Positions 47,617 to 61,000 of a stretch of DNA of 64,000 nt are shown here, in pieces. This DNA comes from Amyloporia xantha. Lineage: Eukaryota; Basidiomycota; Agaricomycetes; Polyporales; Adustoporiaceae. The notes under the pieces were generated by a model. The model worked only from the letters and a program-made list of their open reading frames with translations, was not told the origin of the DNA and did no database searches. The DNA lies in assembly GCA_036971615.1 (NCBI GenBank), contig JAYKKR010000025.1, forward strand, positions 576,623 through 640,622, given 5' to 3'. How positions within the stretch are numbered: position 1 is the stretch's first letter; every line of letters begins with the position of its first letter. A program made the position numbers and the translations under genes.

Positions 47617-48191
47617 CTTGGCTTTCGGCCTCTTGGCCGGCCTCCCCGTGGGTCCTGACTTCGCAGTCTGGCTGCCCGGGTCCATCACACGCTTGACACC
47701 GCGCGTGACCATCCGTCCGTCCCTTTCACCATGATTATCAACTCGTATTCCAAGATATTAATGAATGAAGCGTACCCATTAGCCTTCGACAGTAAGCGCG
47801 CGCTCGTCCGCCCCTGGGGTATAGGCGCGGCAGCCTTCTTGCGGGAAGCAGCACGCTAGTAATGAGAGTTGTGAGCTCCTGACCCACCTGAGCAAGACAC
47901 ATATGACGCACCTTCAATGTTTCCGAACTGACCCCACTACCTGACCCGACCCGTGCCCCTCCAACTCCTCCGACTGACGACTCTCAACGGCACTACCGCT
48001 CTCAGGACCCTCCTCGTCATCCTTCTCCCCGCCTCCTCTTCTTCACCTTCAGCATCGCGATCTTCCTCATCGTGACCAGCCATCTTCAACGGAGACACGT
48101 TTGTCGGCTTCTTCGGGGATTCGCGCATCACCCCACTTGGCAACATGTTTGCCAGCGGCGCGGGCTTGTCACCATTGGCTTCCATGTTCAT
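47617..48191 (-). pseudogene. C-terminal part of a decayed transposon-associated gene
   Basis: Read on the minus strand, a block starting MEANGDKPAPLANMLPSG runs into an acidic stretch (EEDRDAEGEEEEA). A one-base frame change then gives EKDDEEGPESGSAVESRQSE. Splice-like joins lead to a basic tail (RKKAAAPIPQGRTSARLLSK) and VTRGVKRVMDPGSQTAKSG, ending RPAKRPKAK-stop at 47617. The acidic-then-basic tail with RTSAR resembles C-termini of large nuclear proteins encoded in agaricomycete transposons. The family is not named. The frame break suggests decay. Splice sites are tentative. Confidence 0.4.
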
Positions 48192-48194
48192 GGC

Positions 48195-48370
48195 GTCTTG
48201 CGAGGAGTCGACATCGGGGTGTTCTTAAGCGAGGAGTCGATATGACGCCGTCGTGTTCTTGCGGGGGTTGATATCGGCCCAGGGTGTTCTTCTGTGGTCG
48301 ATATCGAGCAGTGTTCTTGGCAAGGCGTCGAAATCGGGACCTTTTCTTTAAGCGAGGCGTACCGATATCG
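48195..48370. repeat. Degenerate tandem repeat, about 40-45 bp unit
   Basis: Four to five units carry GTGTTCTT, GCGAGG and GTCGATATCG-like blocks in the same order. It lies just upstream of the decayed minus-strand gene. Confidence 0.55.
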
Positions 48371-51300
48371 GAATATCGATGCCCCTTGTCGTCAGTTTCT
48401 TCCTTGCCACTGGCTCCCACGAGAGCTCATCTCGATCCTGAGCGCCGTCGCGGCAACGACACCGTGCTGAGTATCGACAACTTCGACTTCCTGTTCTTCA
48501 TCATCGAAAGTACGGCACGATTACTGATTTGCTCTTGTGATTTTCGCTTGAGGCGTGACTATCCCGATTTGGCGATGAATGCGTGACGTAGCATCCGGGT
48601 TGACATCGTGCTCGGCTGCACCACGCCACCTCGGTGTTGTCCCCTAGCCGTCTTAGATTCTCCGTCCACGAGGAAGACGGAACTCCAGTGCTGCATGTCG
48701 GTACCCTGCTTTATGTCGATATGTCGATGTAGAGTGTCAACAATTTGACTGGAGTGTTCTGAGTGATGTCCACCAGGTCCTGTAGATTGACGTCAAGCGC
48801 CACATGGGTAATAAAATGTTCATTTTCGGGTCATTGACGGCTTCCCAGCTCGATTGGACAGGTGTGTCACCTCCATGACCATGGGCATAAGCCCTGGTAT
48901 ATGTTCATTCAGAACGTCGTTTGTAGACACTGCATCAATAACGGTACCCACAATCCTTCTAAATACGCCTCGGAGAGTACTTCATGGATTCAGCGATTGA
49001 TCGCTTCCGGCACCCACATTGGCAGGAAGCACGTTTGCTTGCGCAGTCTTCATCATATGTGATTCCTTGATTCACGCCTGGACGAAAAAGCAACGCTGAT
49101 GAATATAATGTATCAAGTACTTGGTGATGCGGCACAATCTCTAAGACATCACGTACAAGCAGAGCCAGGTCAAGCTAAAAGGCGCAACCATTTAATGTGC
49201 TCTCCTGGTCTATTGTCTTCGAAGTTGCCGAAGTCGATTCCATCTCGCCGTAGCATCCGATGTCGAAATCCTGAGGGCACACTGTTTCAGCCCCCATCAA
49301 TGTGTATATTCTCCATGAAAGACACCTACGTGCGTGTTAGCCTTTCTCCCCCTCTAGTATTCACAAACGCAATGCGGAGGAAGATAACGGCATCTCCTAT
49401 TTGGTTTCGGCCGTGCCCAATCAGCTTTCTATGCAATTCCGATCCAATAACATCAAAGCACTGTCTCTTGATTGCTAATTAAGTCAAATCAACGTCAGAA
49501 AATTCAACCATCCGCTCATAAAGGCACAACTCACATAGTGATAGCATCCCATACATCACCATTCGTGCCGCTTGCTCCTTGGCTTTTTGCGCTTTCTGCT
49601 GCCCAGTCTGTCTTGGATCTTATCGGGGAGAGCGTCGAACAGCTGCGCAACGGGGATCCCGGCGTTTCCGGAATTCCCGCTCGTGTCCGACCATCCCGTT
49701 ATTCTGAACAACAGCAGCCGTAACGATATCTTTGTTCTCTTGCCCCCAGAGTCGAGGCACCTGGAGCGAGCGTGTGGTGTGCCGTCCAAACATAGGCATT
49801 TCGGGACATGAAAGTGCCGGCTCATTCACTTTGTCGAACTCGTGCTTCTGCGCCTATGCTGTTTTTGTACCAGTTGCGTAATGGTAACTATTGAGGGTAA
49901 ACAATCAGTCTTGGATCTAAGACAGCAGACGAAACTGACCAAGCGCAGGTAACTCGCGTTGGGAAATGACCATCTTTTCAAGAGCCTCATCACTTCTACG
50001 TCCCCTCTGGAATTTATTGCGCCGCTCCAGCGGTCTTTTGGGGGATATCCTGCCATGCCGGGCTCGGGGAAAGTGCTTTCTAGAGTACGCTCGTCTGCGC
50101 TGGAGTCCAGACCATCCTGAAGCCTGACGTACGACTTCCCTGCACCCTACACTTTCCTCCTGTTCTGTCGCTGGATGCCAGCGGCAACAGCCACCATTGC
50201 GAGCTAAAATGGACGGCTGGGGTAGAGAAAATCCAGCTAACCGGCAAGGCAATAGAGGGAATGGCTTGAACGAAGGGGGGGATGAATTGAACGAATGTGG
50301 TATCCCCCCTGGAGTGGGGGAAGGCGAAAGGCAGAGGAGGCACACGAGTGGCGAAAAGCGGGGAAAGACGATCGCTACACACAATTTGACGGGCTTGCAT
50401 GGGTACACTCGTCACTACGCCAACTCTCAAGCCGCGGCTGTCTCAAAGGTTAAATTTCCTGCCACTCCAGTCAGCAGACTAGATGACTGCTGTACCAAGC
50501 CTAATCCGACTCAACCTGTGCCGGGAAAACTCAGCCAAGTACCCGATGTTTCTCCCGGTAAGCCACATCCCATGCGCACCCGTATCCAGCCCAATCCAAC
50601 TACATATTCCTGCCGACGCGCTTTCAGTCAGGTACAGCTCCTAGCTGATAAGAAATCATTTCTTGAAAAATAACCTTTTTGGCTTCGAACAATGCGCCAG
50701 ATATATCCGCTATCTAGAATCTGCGATTCTACCTCCCATCTGCGTCGCTTTCTCCTCCATCAACTCCCAAGGTGCTTCCTCGTCTCAGCTACTTGGTCGA
50801 TCTCGATCACCCCGAAGCTCTCGCTTTGCCGCAAGGCTTCTTCGCCGCCGCCTTAGAACGCCCATCGTGCGCCGTCATAAACGCTTACAGCTTGTAAGTT
50901 CAGAGCTAGGGAGTGGCAGCGGGGGAAGCATCTGCAAGCTACATGACCAGTCCGACGTTCCGCGATCATGACTTCACTAGCGGTCCAGCGGCAGAAATCA
51001 AGGGGAAGCCGGCTCGCGTCCTTCGGCTTCGGAGTAGAAGGCCCAGCCTTCCCGACAGCTCGACATCCACGCCCTTCAACAACGCTTCGGGAGCTGGAGT
51101 CCGGGGGAATATTAGTCGGCCGCACTTCTAGTGAAGGCGCTGAGTCCCGGAGCACCCACGCTGCGCTCTTCAGTCTGTAGACTACAGGATCCCCATTTGG
51201 GCATCAAATACTCCTTATCGTGGGGCTTAGGATAGCCGAGAAAATAGCCCCAGACGGCTATGAAAGTGCTCATACGGGACAGAGGACTCGTTGTCCTCTA

Positions 51301-52400
51301 TCCCCAGCACATCACTAGATATTCACGCTGGCGGAAGGTGAACTCCAACAAGCCTTCGCGCTGGATGCTCTTTCGCAGGGATTCGTGGATCGGTTCCTCG
51401 TTGTCCTGGCTCATGCGTCCATCAGCGCTTTGCTCACAACGTTGCAAATGCGGAAACCACCGCACCTTGATATAAATCGTCACCAAAATCTCCTCCGTCT
51501 TCAACGGCGGAGCGCCCTCGAGCGGGGAGTCGCAGTGAGCGTTCTACGTGCCACACATAGCCTCGGCGTGGTCTCGTCGGAGTCGTGGGGTGGAGGCTGA
51601 AGTTCGGGGCCCGTGTAGTGAGTCTCCGCTCCGCCCAGACTGCACGCCCCGGGGCGGGTCGAGCGCACGAACGTCCGGTCCATACATAAGTCGCAGGCTG
51701 CTCCTTCGGTCAGCATCTGGAATCCTGAGCGGGCTTTCAAATGACGCGGCGCATCAGCTTTGCTTCAGGCTGATGCACTAGCTCATGGCAATGTGTCAGG
51801 ACCGTTATCCCAATCAAAGTAGAGCTTTACTCACAATTTCCTAACAGCATTCCGAAGCGAACCTCTGTCATTCGCCACTCCATAACTGGTGACTTGATGA
51901 CAGATGACGATTACGTCGGGATTCGTGGTGCAAAGTGAACCACAGCGCCTCGCGAATCACCCAGCACGTGGAGGGTATGAAACTGGTTGGAGCGATGGTT
52001 TTGGACGTGCGGAAGTGTCTGCCCTTATCATGTTTGTGCAGTACAAAAATGCCCCGAGCTCAGGCCGCCTTTTATATGCTGCTGGGTATGCGTTTCAAAT
52101 ACACATGCACACATAATATTCGTGCCACAAATTTCTGTTCAGTTTCATACCGCACTCATGAGCGCACTTACCAAATTCGTCATGATGCGCTCTGCATTTA
52201 TTTTGCCCGAAAAAATCTAGAAAGCAGAAGGTTAGCGTCGATCAATGGAATTCAGCACGATCATCATCAGATCTGTGTCGAGGTGTCCCGCGTCAAACAT
52301 GCTGTGGACCCGCGTCCCTATTCCTGAATCTCATGACAAGGGAGATATCAGCAACGTCCACATGGTCAGGGCAAGGAAGCATGATGCTGTTACAGTAAAC
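48371..52400. other. Transposon-derived interval without a recognisable gene
   Basis: About 4 kb. Minus-strand pieces such as PRARHGRISPKRPLERRNKF (about 50000-50090) and AQLFDALPDKIQDRL (near 49640) look like coding remnants but cannot be joined or named. A long G-run and purine-rich stretch lie at 50270-50340. Confidence 0.35.
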
Positions 52401-53619
52401 CGGGATATCTACAAGCCATACACGACATCACCATCACGTCACGGTAAACTAGCTGGAATGTACATGGGAACGCTACGGGAAGACGAGCGAAATACACGGA
52501 CGAAGCAGCGAGCGTAGAAGAGAGTGGCAGCACGCTGAAGAGAGTTGTATTCACGCTTCAGCTGTGACATGACCAACTCTGGCTGAACCCGCAATTCATC
52601 AGGTAAACCAGACTCATCGGTCCATGAGCGTGATGAGACTCTTGAGGTGGAAACAACGTGTTGTCTCTCCAGCCTTCTTCGACCAAGAGGACAACCAACA
52701 AAACACGGGGCGTTCGCTTTCCCCATTGCGGGACTACAGAGAGTGCGCTCGCACTCCGACGTCCAGACTCCCGCAACCAGAGCTTCTGCGATCCCACCGA
52801 TGCAGCGTGGGACCACTGCGAACTCCCGGCTGCATGGCTTCATGAGTCGCGCAGAACCTCCACACCGTCAGTTGACCTCGTGGACTCTCCCACAGGATTT
52901 GCGCCCGTAACTCACCCGAGCCCGCTGCCTCACCGTTGATTTCATCTTCGAGCCCCACAGTACCAGTTGGGAGGCGCGCAGTACGATGTGTAACCTACCA
53001 CCAGTCTGCGCGAACAGCTTGCCGCACATTCTGAGTGCAATTTGATGACGTTCCCTGTGCCCGAGTGACTTTCTTTGCCCTTGGACTTGGAAGAAGAGCC
53101 GGGGAGATTCGTTGTCTCCCGACATCAAGCGTGTAGGTCACCATACAGACTGTCCCTCCACTCGGCGATTGACAACGGCTTGCCACCGATTGCAGGGTCA
53201 AGTAGGCGGTGGCGACAGAAGCCCCGTATGCGCATATACATAATTTGTGTATATATCGGCGGGTTTTATCACTCAGGGGCTCTCCTCACACCCGACGAAT
53301 AGGAAGAATGCGGAGGGAAATAATATGTCGCGGAAGTCGGGGGCGAGGGCAGCGGTGAAGACTGCCGTGAGCGCGACCTCTCCCAACATGGAGGTATCTT
53401 GCAGCCCGGGACACGCCTGGCCGACAGAAGGATGTGCAGGGTCCTGATGACGATCTCGCCCTTCGCGCCCTCCCGACCACGGAGTGCCCCGATGAGGTTT
53501 ACGGCCAAAGCCCAGTTTGCGAGCGCTTTGAGTCGCGGTCGTCTTCCACGTGGGTCATGGGGTAACACCGGCAAGCACTGATCCACCAGGGCACGCGTGA
53601 CTTCCCTATTCATAACATA

Positions 53620-55640
53620 CGGCCAATCTCCAACTCCGTAGTCACTAATCCAGCCAGATCACCCACATTGTATATCCCTCGGCTCACGCCTGTGCCTAGC
53701 GCCAACTCAGACTCGATGGGGACAGGGTGCGTCAATGACCACGATGGACCTTGACGCTTGTGCTGTGAGATCCTTGTATAAACCACACAGGGACACCCAC
53801 TCCTGAACAACGATTGGGCAGTGCTAGGGTTCTGTGCGTGAAAGCTTTCCACGTTTATATTCAATACGAAGTTTGGCATGGAAGGTGAGGAAGTGTAATC
53901 CTCGGCGCGATGATTTCCAGATAGTTCACATATCCTGCAATTTCCAGTGCAAGACGCTGGATGTGTGCTGCAAAGCGCGATGGACGTGCATCTTGGACGC
54001 TGGGAGCTTCCCGCAGACGGTCGATTGCTTGCCGCAGAATACCACAGAGATTGTGGCCGAGCTGTTTTTTGTCCTGTAGTACACCAGAACCACTCGCTTT
54101 CGAAGAACTGCATATCACGCCTCCGCTTCGCCTACAAGCTCATCCATGCAATCTCTCTTCAGAAACCCCGAGACGGCGCACCCCGCACTGAACGTCTTCG
54201 TGTAGTCCCATTCCTCGAAGCGGCATCGCCAAACGATATCCTGCACGCCTAATTCACGCGGATCTCCTGGGTGCAATGCGCATGCGCGCGGGGATGCACG
54301 CATGGTGGGGAATCTTGATATCTTACATCTGGGGCCATCTCGAATACTCCTGGGGACCCCAGCGACCATCTACGCGGGCTGTAATCACTCCCGGCTGAAC
54401 CCTCGGGAATTCCGGAATCCAGGTTTGATTCGGACTGGTGACAACCGCTTCGGCGTGCATGCTCCCAGACACTAGCCACCACACCATCGTTCCACTCCAT
54501 GGGTTCCCCAGCCCCTAGCCATAACTGATTTAGTGCGTCCCTGACGGCTACTGGGAATCTCTACTCACGGAGCAAGCGAGGGGTCTCTTTCAAACACCCA
54601 GCGGTGCTGCCGACCTTAATAGAAACTTCAAAGTGTTCGATCTAGAATTACATCATGTGAACACACGCGTTGGACGGAGCACACACGTGTACTAATGAAC
54701 TATATTGACTCTATACTACGCATGAGGCCAAGCTGCCCGTGGTAGAGGATCGCGTGCTTTGAGTTCCTGGGAAGGAGTCAATGGCGTGATGGCCCAATGG
54801 CGAGGAATCATGAGGCCGAGTCGCTCGGGCACTCACCGTGAACAATAATTATTGGCCGCGCTACATGGTTACACCCGAGAGAAAGTGATTATGACAAATA
54901 AATAATTTCAAATCACTTACCTTCCAACCTTCGTATCCCAGGGAGACCTGTGCAAGTCATCGGGTGAATGACAAGGGCGGTTAGACTGGCAAAACCACAA
55001 GAAGCGAGCAACGTACGGCTGTAAAGAGAGCCGGAGTGACACGCGGAAAGGGGAGCCGGCAGCGCGTAGGCAGCGGCTTGAGGAAAATAACGTACCGAGA
55101 TTGCAAAGTCAAGATCCAGGAGGTTTCAACGACAGGGCGACGGCAGTGAGCAGCAATTTGAGAAGCTAGAGGGTGCGGAGACAGCGGCAAGCAGAGTACC
55201 GAGAGCCTAGAGACACCAGGGGATCGTTGCGCGGTGGTCTTCTGGGCGACAGATGCCGGGCGCAAGGAGAGAGCTCTCTCCAGCGCACACGGCAGGAAGG
55301 TCAGTGGCGTTCGTCAGGCAACTGCCTTCCGTTCGCACAACCAACACTTGAGGCCTGTCGATGGGCTTGAGGTCGAGAATCCGAGACTTTGAGCACGAAG
55401 GGGCGGACGCCAGTGAAAGAGAGTCATAGGACAGTGAGAGTTCACTGCCACGATTATCCTCGAGATTAGCTTCGTCTGTAAGTTCAGGTGGAGTCTGTAA
55501 CTCGACTTGCGCCCCGAGGGGCTGAGGCGTCGGAATCAGCTGCTCCAGGTCGGACAGTATGGCTGGAAGCCTCCAAGTGCCTTCGGGATACTCGGCGGCT
55601 TTCAAGGGTTAGCATAGTATCCAGATAGTGTTAGTCGACG
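53620..55640 (-). pseudogene. Decayed minus-strand gene of a type common in agaricomycete transposon regions
   Basis: Blocks in order on the minus strand: YPEGTWRLPAILSDLEQLIP (near 55590-55530) with an acidic follow-on; LGAGEPMEWNDGVVASVWEH (near 54515-54455); IQRLALEIAGYVNYLEIIAP (about 53960-53900); and GVGVPVWFI (near 53800). Several in-frame stops and frame changes separate them. From memory these blocks resemble uncharacterised proteins found in many copies in agaricomycete genomes next to transposases; I have no family name. It opposes the KDZ transposase remains. Borders are approximate. Confidence 0.4.
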
Positions 55641-56030
55641 GTATGTACACTCGGTTGTAGGGTTGATACAAATCCCTGCGCGAAATATTATGTCGTGTGA
55701 TAACTCAAGATGCCGACACGCTGGACACGTCCTGGATCCCTCGTGCAGATCTGTGCCCGATTCGGCGATGTGGCTGAGAGATCTCCTCCAAAACGCTGAG
55801 CAGACTTGGCCAATTTCAAGCTCTTACGTAATATGCGTGTATACTGGTGTAGAGTGTTGAAGTAGATGGTATGTATATTCGGCTATCATCTCTTGATGCA
55901 AAACCCTAGACTCAAGGCGCAGAGCAGGCTCACACGTCCTGAATCCTGCACCTGATCTGTGCCCCATTCCAGGGCGATGTGGCTGAAGCCTCCTCTAAGT
56001 ACACTCAGTAGACTTAGCAGATTTCATGCA
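55615..56030. repeat. Diverged tandem duplication, about 220 bp unit
   Basis: Unit 1 (55615-55835) and unit 2 (55845-56030) share GGTATGTA-ACTCGG/ATTCGG, CACACGTCCTG or GACACGTCCTGGATCC, ATCTGTGCCC, GCGATGTGGCTGA and AGACTT in the same order. The position fits upstream of the decayed minus-strand gene. Indels and substitutions are frequent, so the duplication is old. Confidence 0.55.
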
Positions 56031-58079
56031 TTCGCGTGCCACTGAGATAATTTTAAATGAACATTGGCATGTGCCCTAATCTGGCTGCTTAATTGAATTG
56101 ATGTCAATGTGCATACTCTTGTGCAAGGCGTACTTTGAGTGCCAGTGCTTGGTGCAATCGGACCTATGCCGGCTTCCAGGCATAAAAGGGAGTTAAGACA
56201 CAATCTACATTACAAGTCAAGCACATGTGTGAGTGTTTAATACGGCGCCGGCACATTAGGGTTGTTGCAGCTACACAGGGGAGAGGTGCACCCTTGGCGC
56301 CAGCATCGAGCGTGAAGGTCGGTGAACTTGTGGCTGAGCGCGCGTGCTGAGTGGCTGCGGCCTGCGTCGCTCACCTCAGTCCGCACTTTGCGGCCTCGCA
56401 TCGTGGCTCCTTCATTATCTTGCCATCCACTACCTTTGATATATTCAAATTATAATACTCGATATCGCAGTTCCAGCCACTGGCCCAAATTGCAGCAAGA
56501 GCAGCGACTGTAACGCATCCTTCACTGGAACATTGGTGTCCAAACATTTGGTCTCGGTGGCGTGCAAATATTTGGCGTAGGCGATTATCGCTGGATCATC
56601 CTCATCGCCATGCGCTCTCAAGTTCAACACCCCGACGTGGACACATCTCCAAGACCTGGACGCTCCGATGGCCGTGCGGCCGTCGTTGGGACCAAGTAGA
56701 ACAGCGATCTCGCCCCTGGGTTACCAGAGAGCGAGGCGTTGTGGGTAAGCATGCAGGTTGAAGACCTCTCAAGCGATCCTGGGGACAAGGCCTCTGTGAA
56801 TCTACTGGCGACGACATGAAGACCGGCTTGTATCTCTGGCAACATATCTGGGCGACGAAAATATCTAGGCCGATGAACATATCTGGGTGATGAGAACATA
56901 TCATGATGACGTTCTCGGTATGCTTGTGGCAGTCCTCTGTCGATAATAAACTTCACTCATTGTTACGTCTAACGGGAGCACTCGCCCACTGTGGTACATA
57001 TTGAACATTCTGGGGACCAACGCATGAGCATACACTCTCCAAGAATTCGTAGGCCATCTTGTTCATCGCATGCCTCCATGACTGTGATTACCAGTCTCAG
57101 ACCCATGGCTGCGTCATTTACACTGTGTATAGACCGTGGACCCGGCGCCCGAAGTCAGTGCCGCCCCCTGCTCTGCAGTCCTATTCGCGTCTGATGGCGG
57201 TATCCAGATCTCGCATGGTGCAGTGACCATGCGCACTTCCGCTGGAAGGTATCCGAAATGGTCAAGGTGTCATTCTGTTTGTTGTCGTAGTACGTCCCGC
57301 CGTTGGATCGTCTGTACCTCCTGCCTATGAGCTTACCCGGCAGGTGGCGCCACTTTCGGGCGACACAAGCACGCCGGGAGGTGCAAGAGCGCATGGCGCT
57401 GCCAGGGCAAAGCAACACTCCAGCGCTATCGGTACTCGGGTCAAATGCGGCAATCAGGGCATTATGCGCCAGTGCAGAATGGGTTACCCCTATGACCGCG
57501 AGTGGTGACACCCATCTCCTCTCGCCCACATTCTTTTGCTCCTACTCTCGCACAACCCGCGCTGCACAGCGCACCTTCATTGATCCCTCCAATTCGCCAA
57601 CTCCAGCACTATACGGCGCGTGTACCTGCCATGAAACGTGCTCGCTCGAAACGCGCTCCAGTTCAGAGTTCGCGAAGTGCGTTCTCAGGTAGATATGGTC
57701 TTCGACAAGGTGGTGATCGATCAAGCATGGCAAGTATCACTTTTCTACTCCCTGAGATTCGGCTTATGGACACCTCCCCCAAGAAGAAGAAGATTCGGTG
57801 AGAAACATCCCCGCCGCTCCTAGGAGCTGCAGAAATGTGAGTCAAACCAGTAAAAGTCCTGATGAATCGCCGAAAGCATCTGTTGAAGACTAGAGCCTCA
57901 ACATGTGACAAAAGCACGCCTTAAGACAGCAGAGTGAAGGTATGCATGCCCTGCATGGGCTCTGCGCCCCACCAGGTGCGATAATTAGATGTAGCATGGG
58001 GTATCAGAAGTACTGGAGAAGTGGTACTCTTGCCTGCAGTTCTCCAGGATCTGCCTGAAAGGCCGAACACATTGAAGGC
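56031..58079. other. Interval with no recognised gene, upstream of the KDZ remains
   Basis: About 2 kb. Frames on both strands (for example 57303-57692) show no family features. The missing N-terminal part of the transposase could lie here in decayed form, but I cannot see it. Confidence 0.35.
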
Positions 58080-61000
58080 ATGCCAGGGTTATGTCTATGC
58101 GGTAAACGCGCAGTAGGGCGGTGTCACGATTGCTTCGCCAGTGACCCCCAGTGCTCGTCTTGCATAGTCAAAGACACAGTCATATTAGTTCCATTGGGTG
58201 GATTTTTTGGAGCAGACACTACATCGAGAAGCGTGACCTGTCCCGCGCTGGGTTTGGTGTACTATTTGGGCCACCGGAGTCGACCGTGTCCTCACCCACT
58301 CTCATGCAGTCGCGCCCTCGAATCTCGTCGTCACCCACACAAATGGCATCCACCAAGCGCGTATCCACTGGTGCCATTGTGCAGGCAGAAGGGAACCGAT
58401 ATCTCAGCTTTTGCGCGCGGGGCTGTTTCCGGCCAGCACTGAACACCCAGAGAGCGCATTTTCGGTGCAACTACTCAAGGATTGGGATATCCATTTTCCT
58501 AACGTCGAAGAAGAGCGTGTATGATTACATGGAAGCTCTACGAGCGCCTGCGAACAACGCCGCCCCTCACAATGTAAAGGTGAGCAATGTAATGCAGACT
58601 AACTATGGCTAAGTGCTAACTATTAGCCTATGTGTGCAGAATCGCTATCGGGAGTTCAACGTGATCTCGCGCCTCTGGCTGCATTTGCGATGATGCTTGC
58701 AGTGGCAACCATCACGGGATGGAGTTACCAGGACGGCCGGCTGGGACGCTCACCGTGCCTTGTTCCACTTGCCCATGGCCAGGCTTCAATTTTCCCCAAA
58801 CTGGAAGGACACGCCAGCCGATCTAGGGTGAGTCTTCAATTGGACACACTATTCTCAATCTGATAATCGAGTTGGCAGCTATATTCATGCTATAAATGTG
58901 AGTTGGGCGGCGCGGCAACCATGGCTTGCAGAGAAAGCGGAAGCCACAGCAGTCTAACGACGTGAGCTTAGCGCCTGGACAAGAGGGTATTTTGTGAATC
59001 AGCAGAAAATGAGAAGATTACATGGAGGACATTGATACTGAACCTCCGGTGAGTGCATTCGCCTTGTGATCTGTCAATGAAGTCCTCCAAGACCTCATCG
59101 TGCGCATGACCTGAAGCATACAGTGGCTTCAAGGTGGGCCGTGCTCAGCGCCCGAGGGCAAGTTCCGTAATCTGGAAGTCAGTGACGTAGTTGGTCGGTC
59201 ATAAGGCGTGATCATGGATGTTTCAGACCCGGGACTACATGGTTGATCTTCAGAAGGGTGAAAGGTGAGTTGTTCTTTGTTGATTGAAATCGGGCCCGAT
59301 TGACGATCATGACAGGTGCGGGCACATGGACTTTGCTCTGGCAGAAGGCGCGTTGGAAGGCCTGGAGGAAGTGCTGCATTTCATCTTCACGTATGAGTGT
59401 TGCATGCATCTATGAAATCAAGCTGATGGCACGCTTCGGAAAACGTTTTCCGCATCTCCTCCCGCTGCTGGCGCGCATGCAACTGCTTCTGCCGAAGATG
59501 CACATGCTCGCGCACAAGGGAGGCCTGTCAGATCATATATGCGCTATGCTACTCGTGGGGTGCGGGCCTAACCCCACGGTGAAAGTGTGGGTAATCCGTG
59601 GGCAGAGCACAATCAAGCGGGTTTGAGCACTTTTCCTTGAGATGAGTGCCAGCCATCGCCACAGCACGATGCTTAACGCCATTCACAATTATTGGAATTG
59701 GCGTATGGGTCGGGAACGAGGAGTAAACCGCTTAAGTTTATAACAATTGTACTGCATTCATTGATATTGGGACCAGCAATGTTTCTGGCCAGGAAACTCC
59801 GCGAAGCGTTTAAGGATTTGCAAAGAGCAGAAGACTACTCTATTCAAGTGCTGTTCAGATCATCTAATGAACAGCTAACGGGTGACAACATGGGCTGCTC
59901 TAGAAACGAAGCATGTACCAAACGGTCCGCAGGTGAAAGGAAAGAAAGGTCCGGAGAGGGCAGAAGATTGAGAGCGTTTACATGCTGGATGAGTCGAAGG
60001 GTATGTCATTCGTGTTTGTTTGGATGCATGCCCACAGTGACATTACTAGTGCCTAGTGTCGGCAAGGTGTATAGGGAGCTCGGCCGGGGTTTAGATCGAG
60101 GCCTAACGATCGTCACGTCGGTCTGGCTGCTGGTAAAGCCCCGAGTGGTGCGGCCCATTTCCTGAAGACCAGGTATGCAAATCGAGAAACAACAGTAAGC
60201 GTGCTCACCCTGTGGCTCACGTTAACTTGACCGGCGTTTATAGGTATGACCTCCGTGTAGAGGTTAGTGAAATACGAGAAGTCGCGAACTGGTGATGCGG
60301 ATGCAGATGACAATGCCGCGAGCATCGCAGCCGCGCGCCAGGCCCTAAGAAACGATCTAGACAAATGGCGTCAAGAGCAGGAGACCTATATGCCGAGGAA
60401 GTGGACCTGCCTGACACTGACGAGGGCGAGACCGGCGGTAGCGATGACGACGGGGAAGGTGATGCGTCTGCGAGCCAGGCCGAGACCGAACCCACAAGCT
60501 ACCCCATCAGACTTCACCGATGATGAGCGTGTGCGATGGATTTAGAGACGCTTAGCGTATTCGAGCAGCGTATACGGGTCGGCCGGGCATATGACCTCCC
60601 CTCAATGCCGTGAAGGAAGCCCTGAACCATCAAGGTGCCTTTCTCGCAGACAAGCAGAAGCACGCGAGAGGCCAGAAAGACAACAACGTGCACAGAAGAT
60701 AATCCGCACCGCAGCGGAACAGACGACAGCCCTCGCTTCGTTTGTATAACTTCAACAGGGAGCGCCTCTCGAAATCTGTACATTGTGATTCTACGATGGG
60801 CTTAAAGCCTATGAATCTCGTAACCAAGGATCTTGTCAGTAAAAATCTGTAACGCCACGTACTCAGGGTGACAGTAAGGAGGTACGGTCATGGATATGGA
60901 GTATTATTCCCCCTGGGTCCTTCGGAAGCTACAGCAGATGTCTGGCAGTCCGAAGGTGAGCATATGCAGCTGGTCATAATCTTTGATAATCCACTCACTC

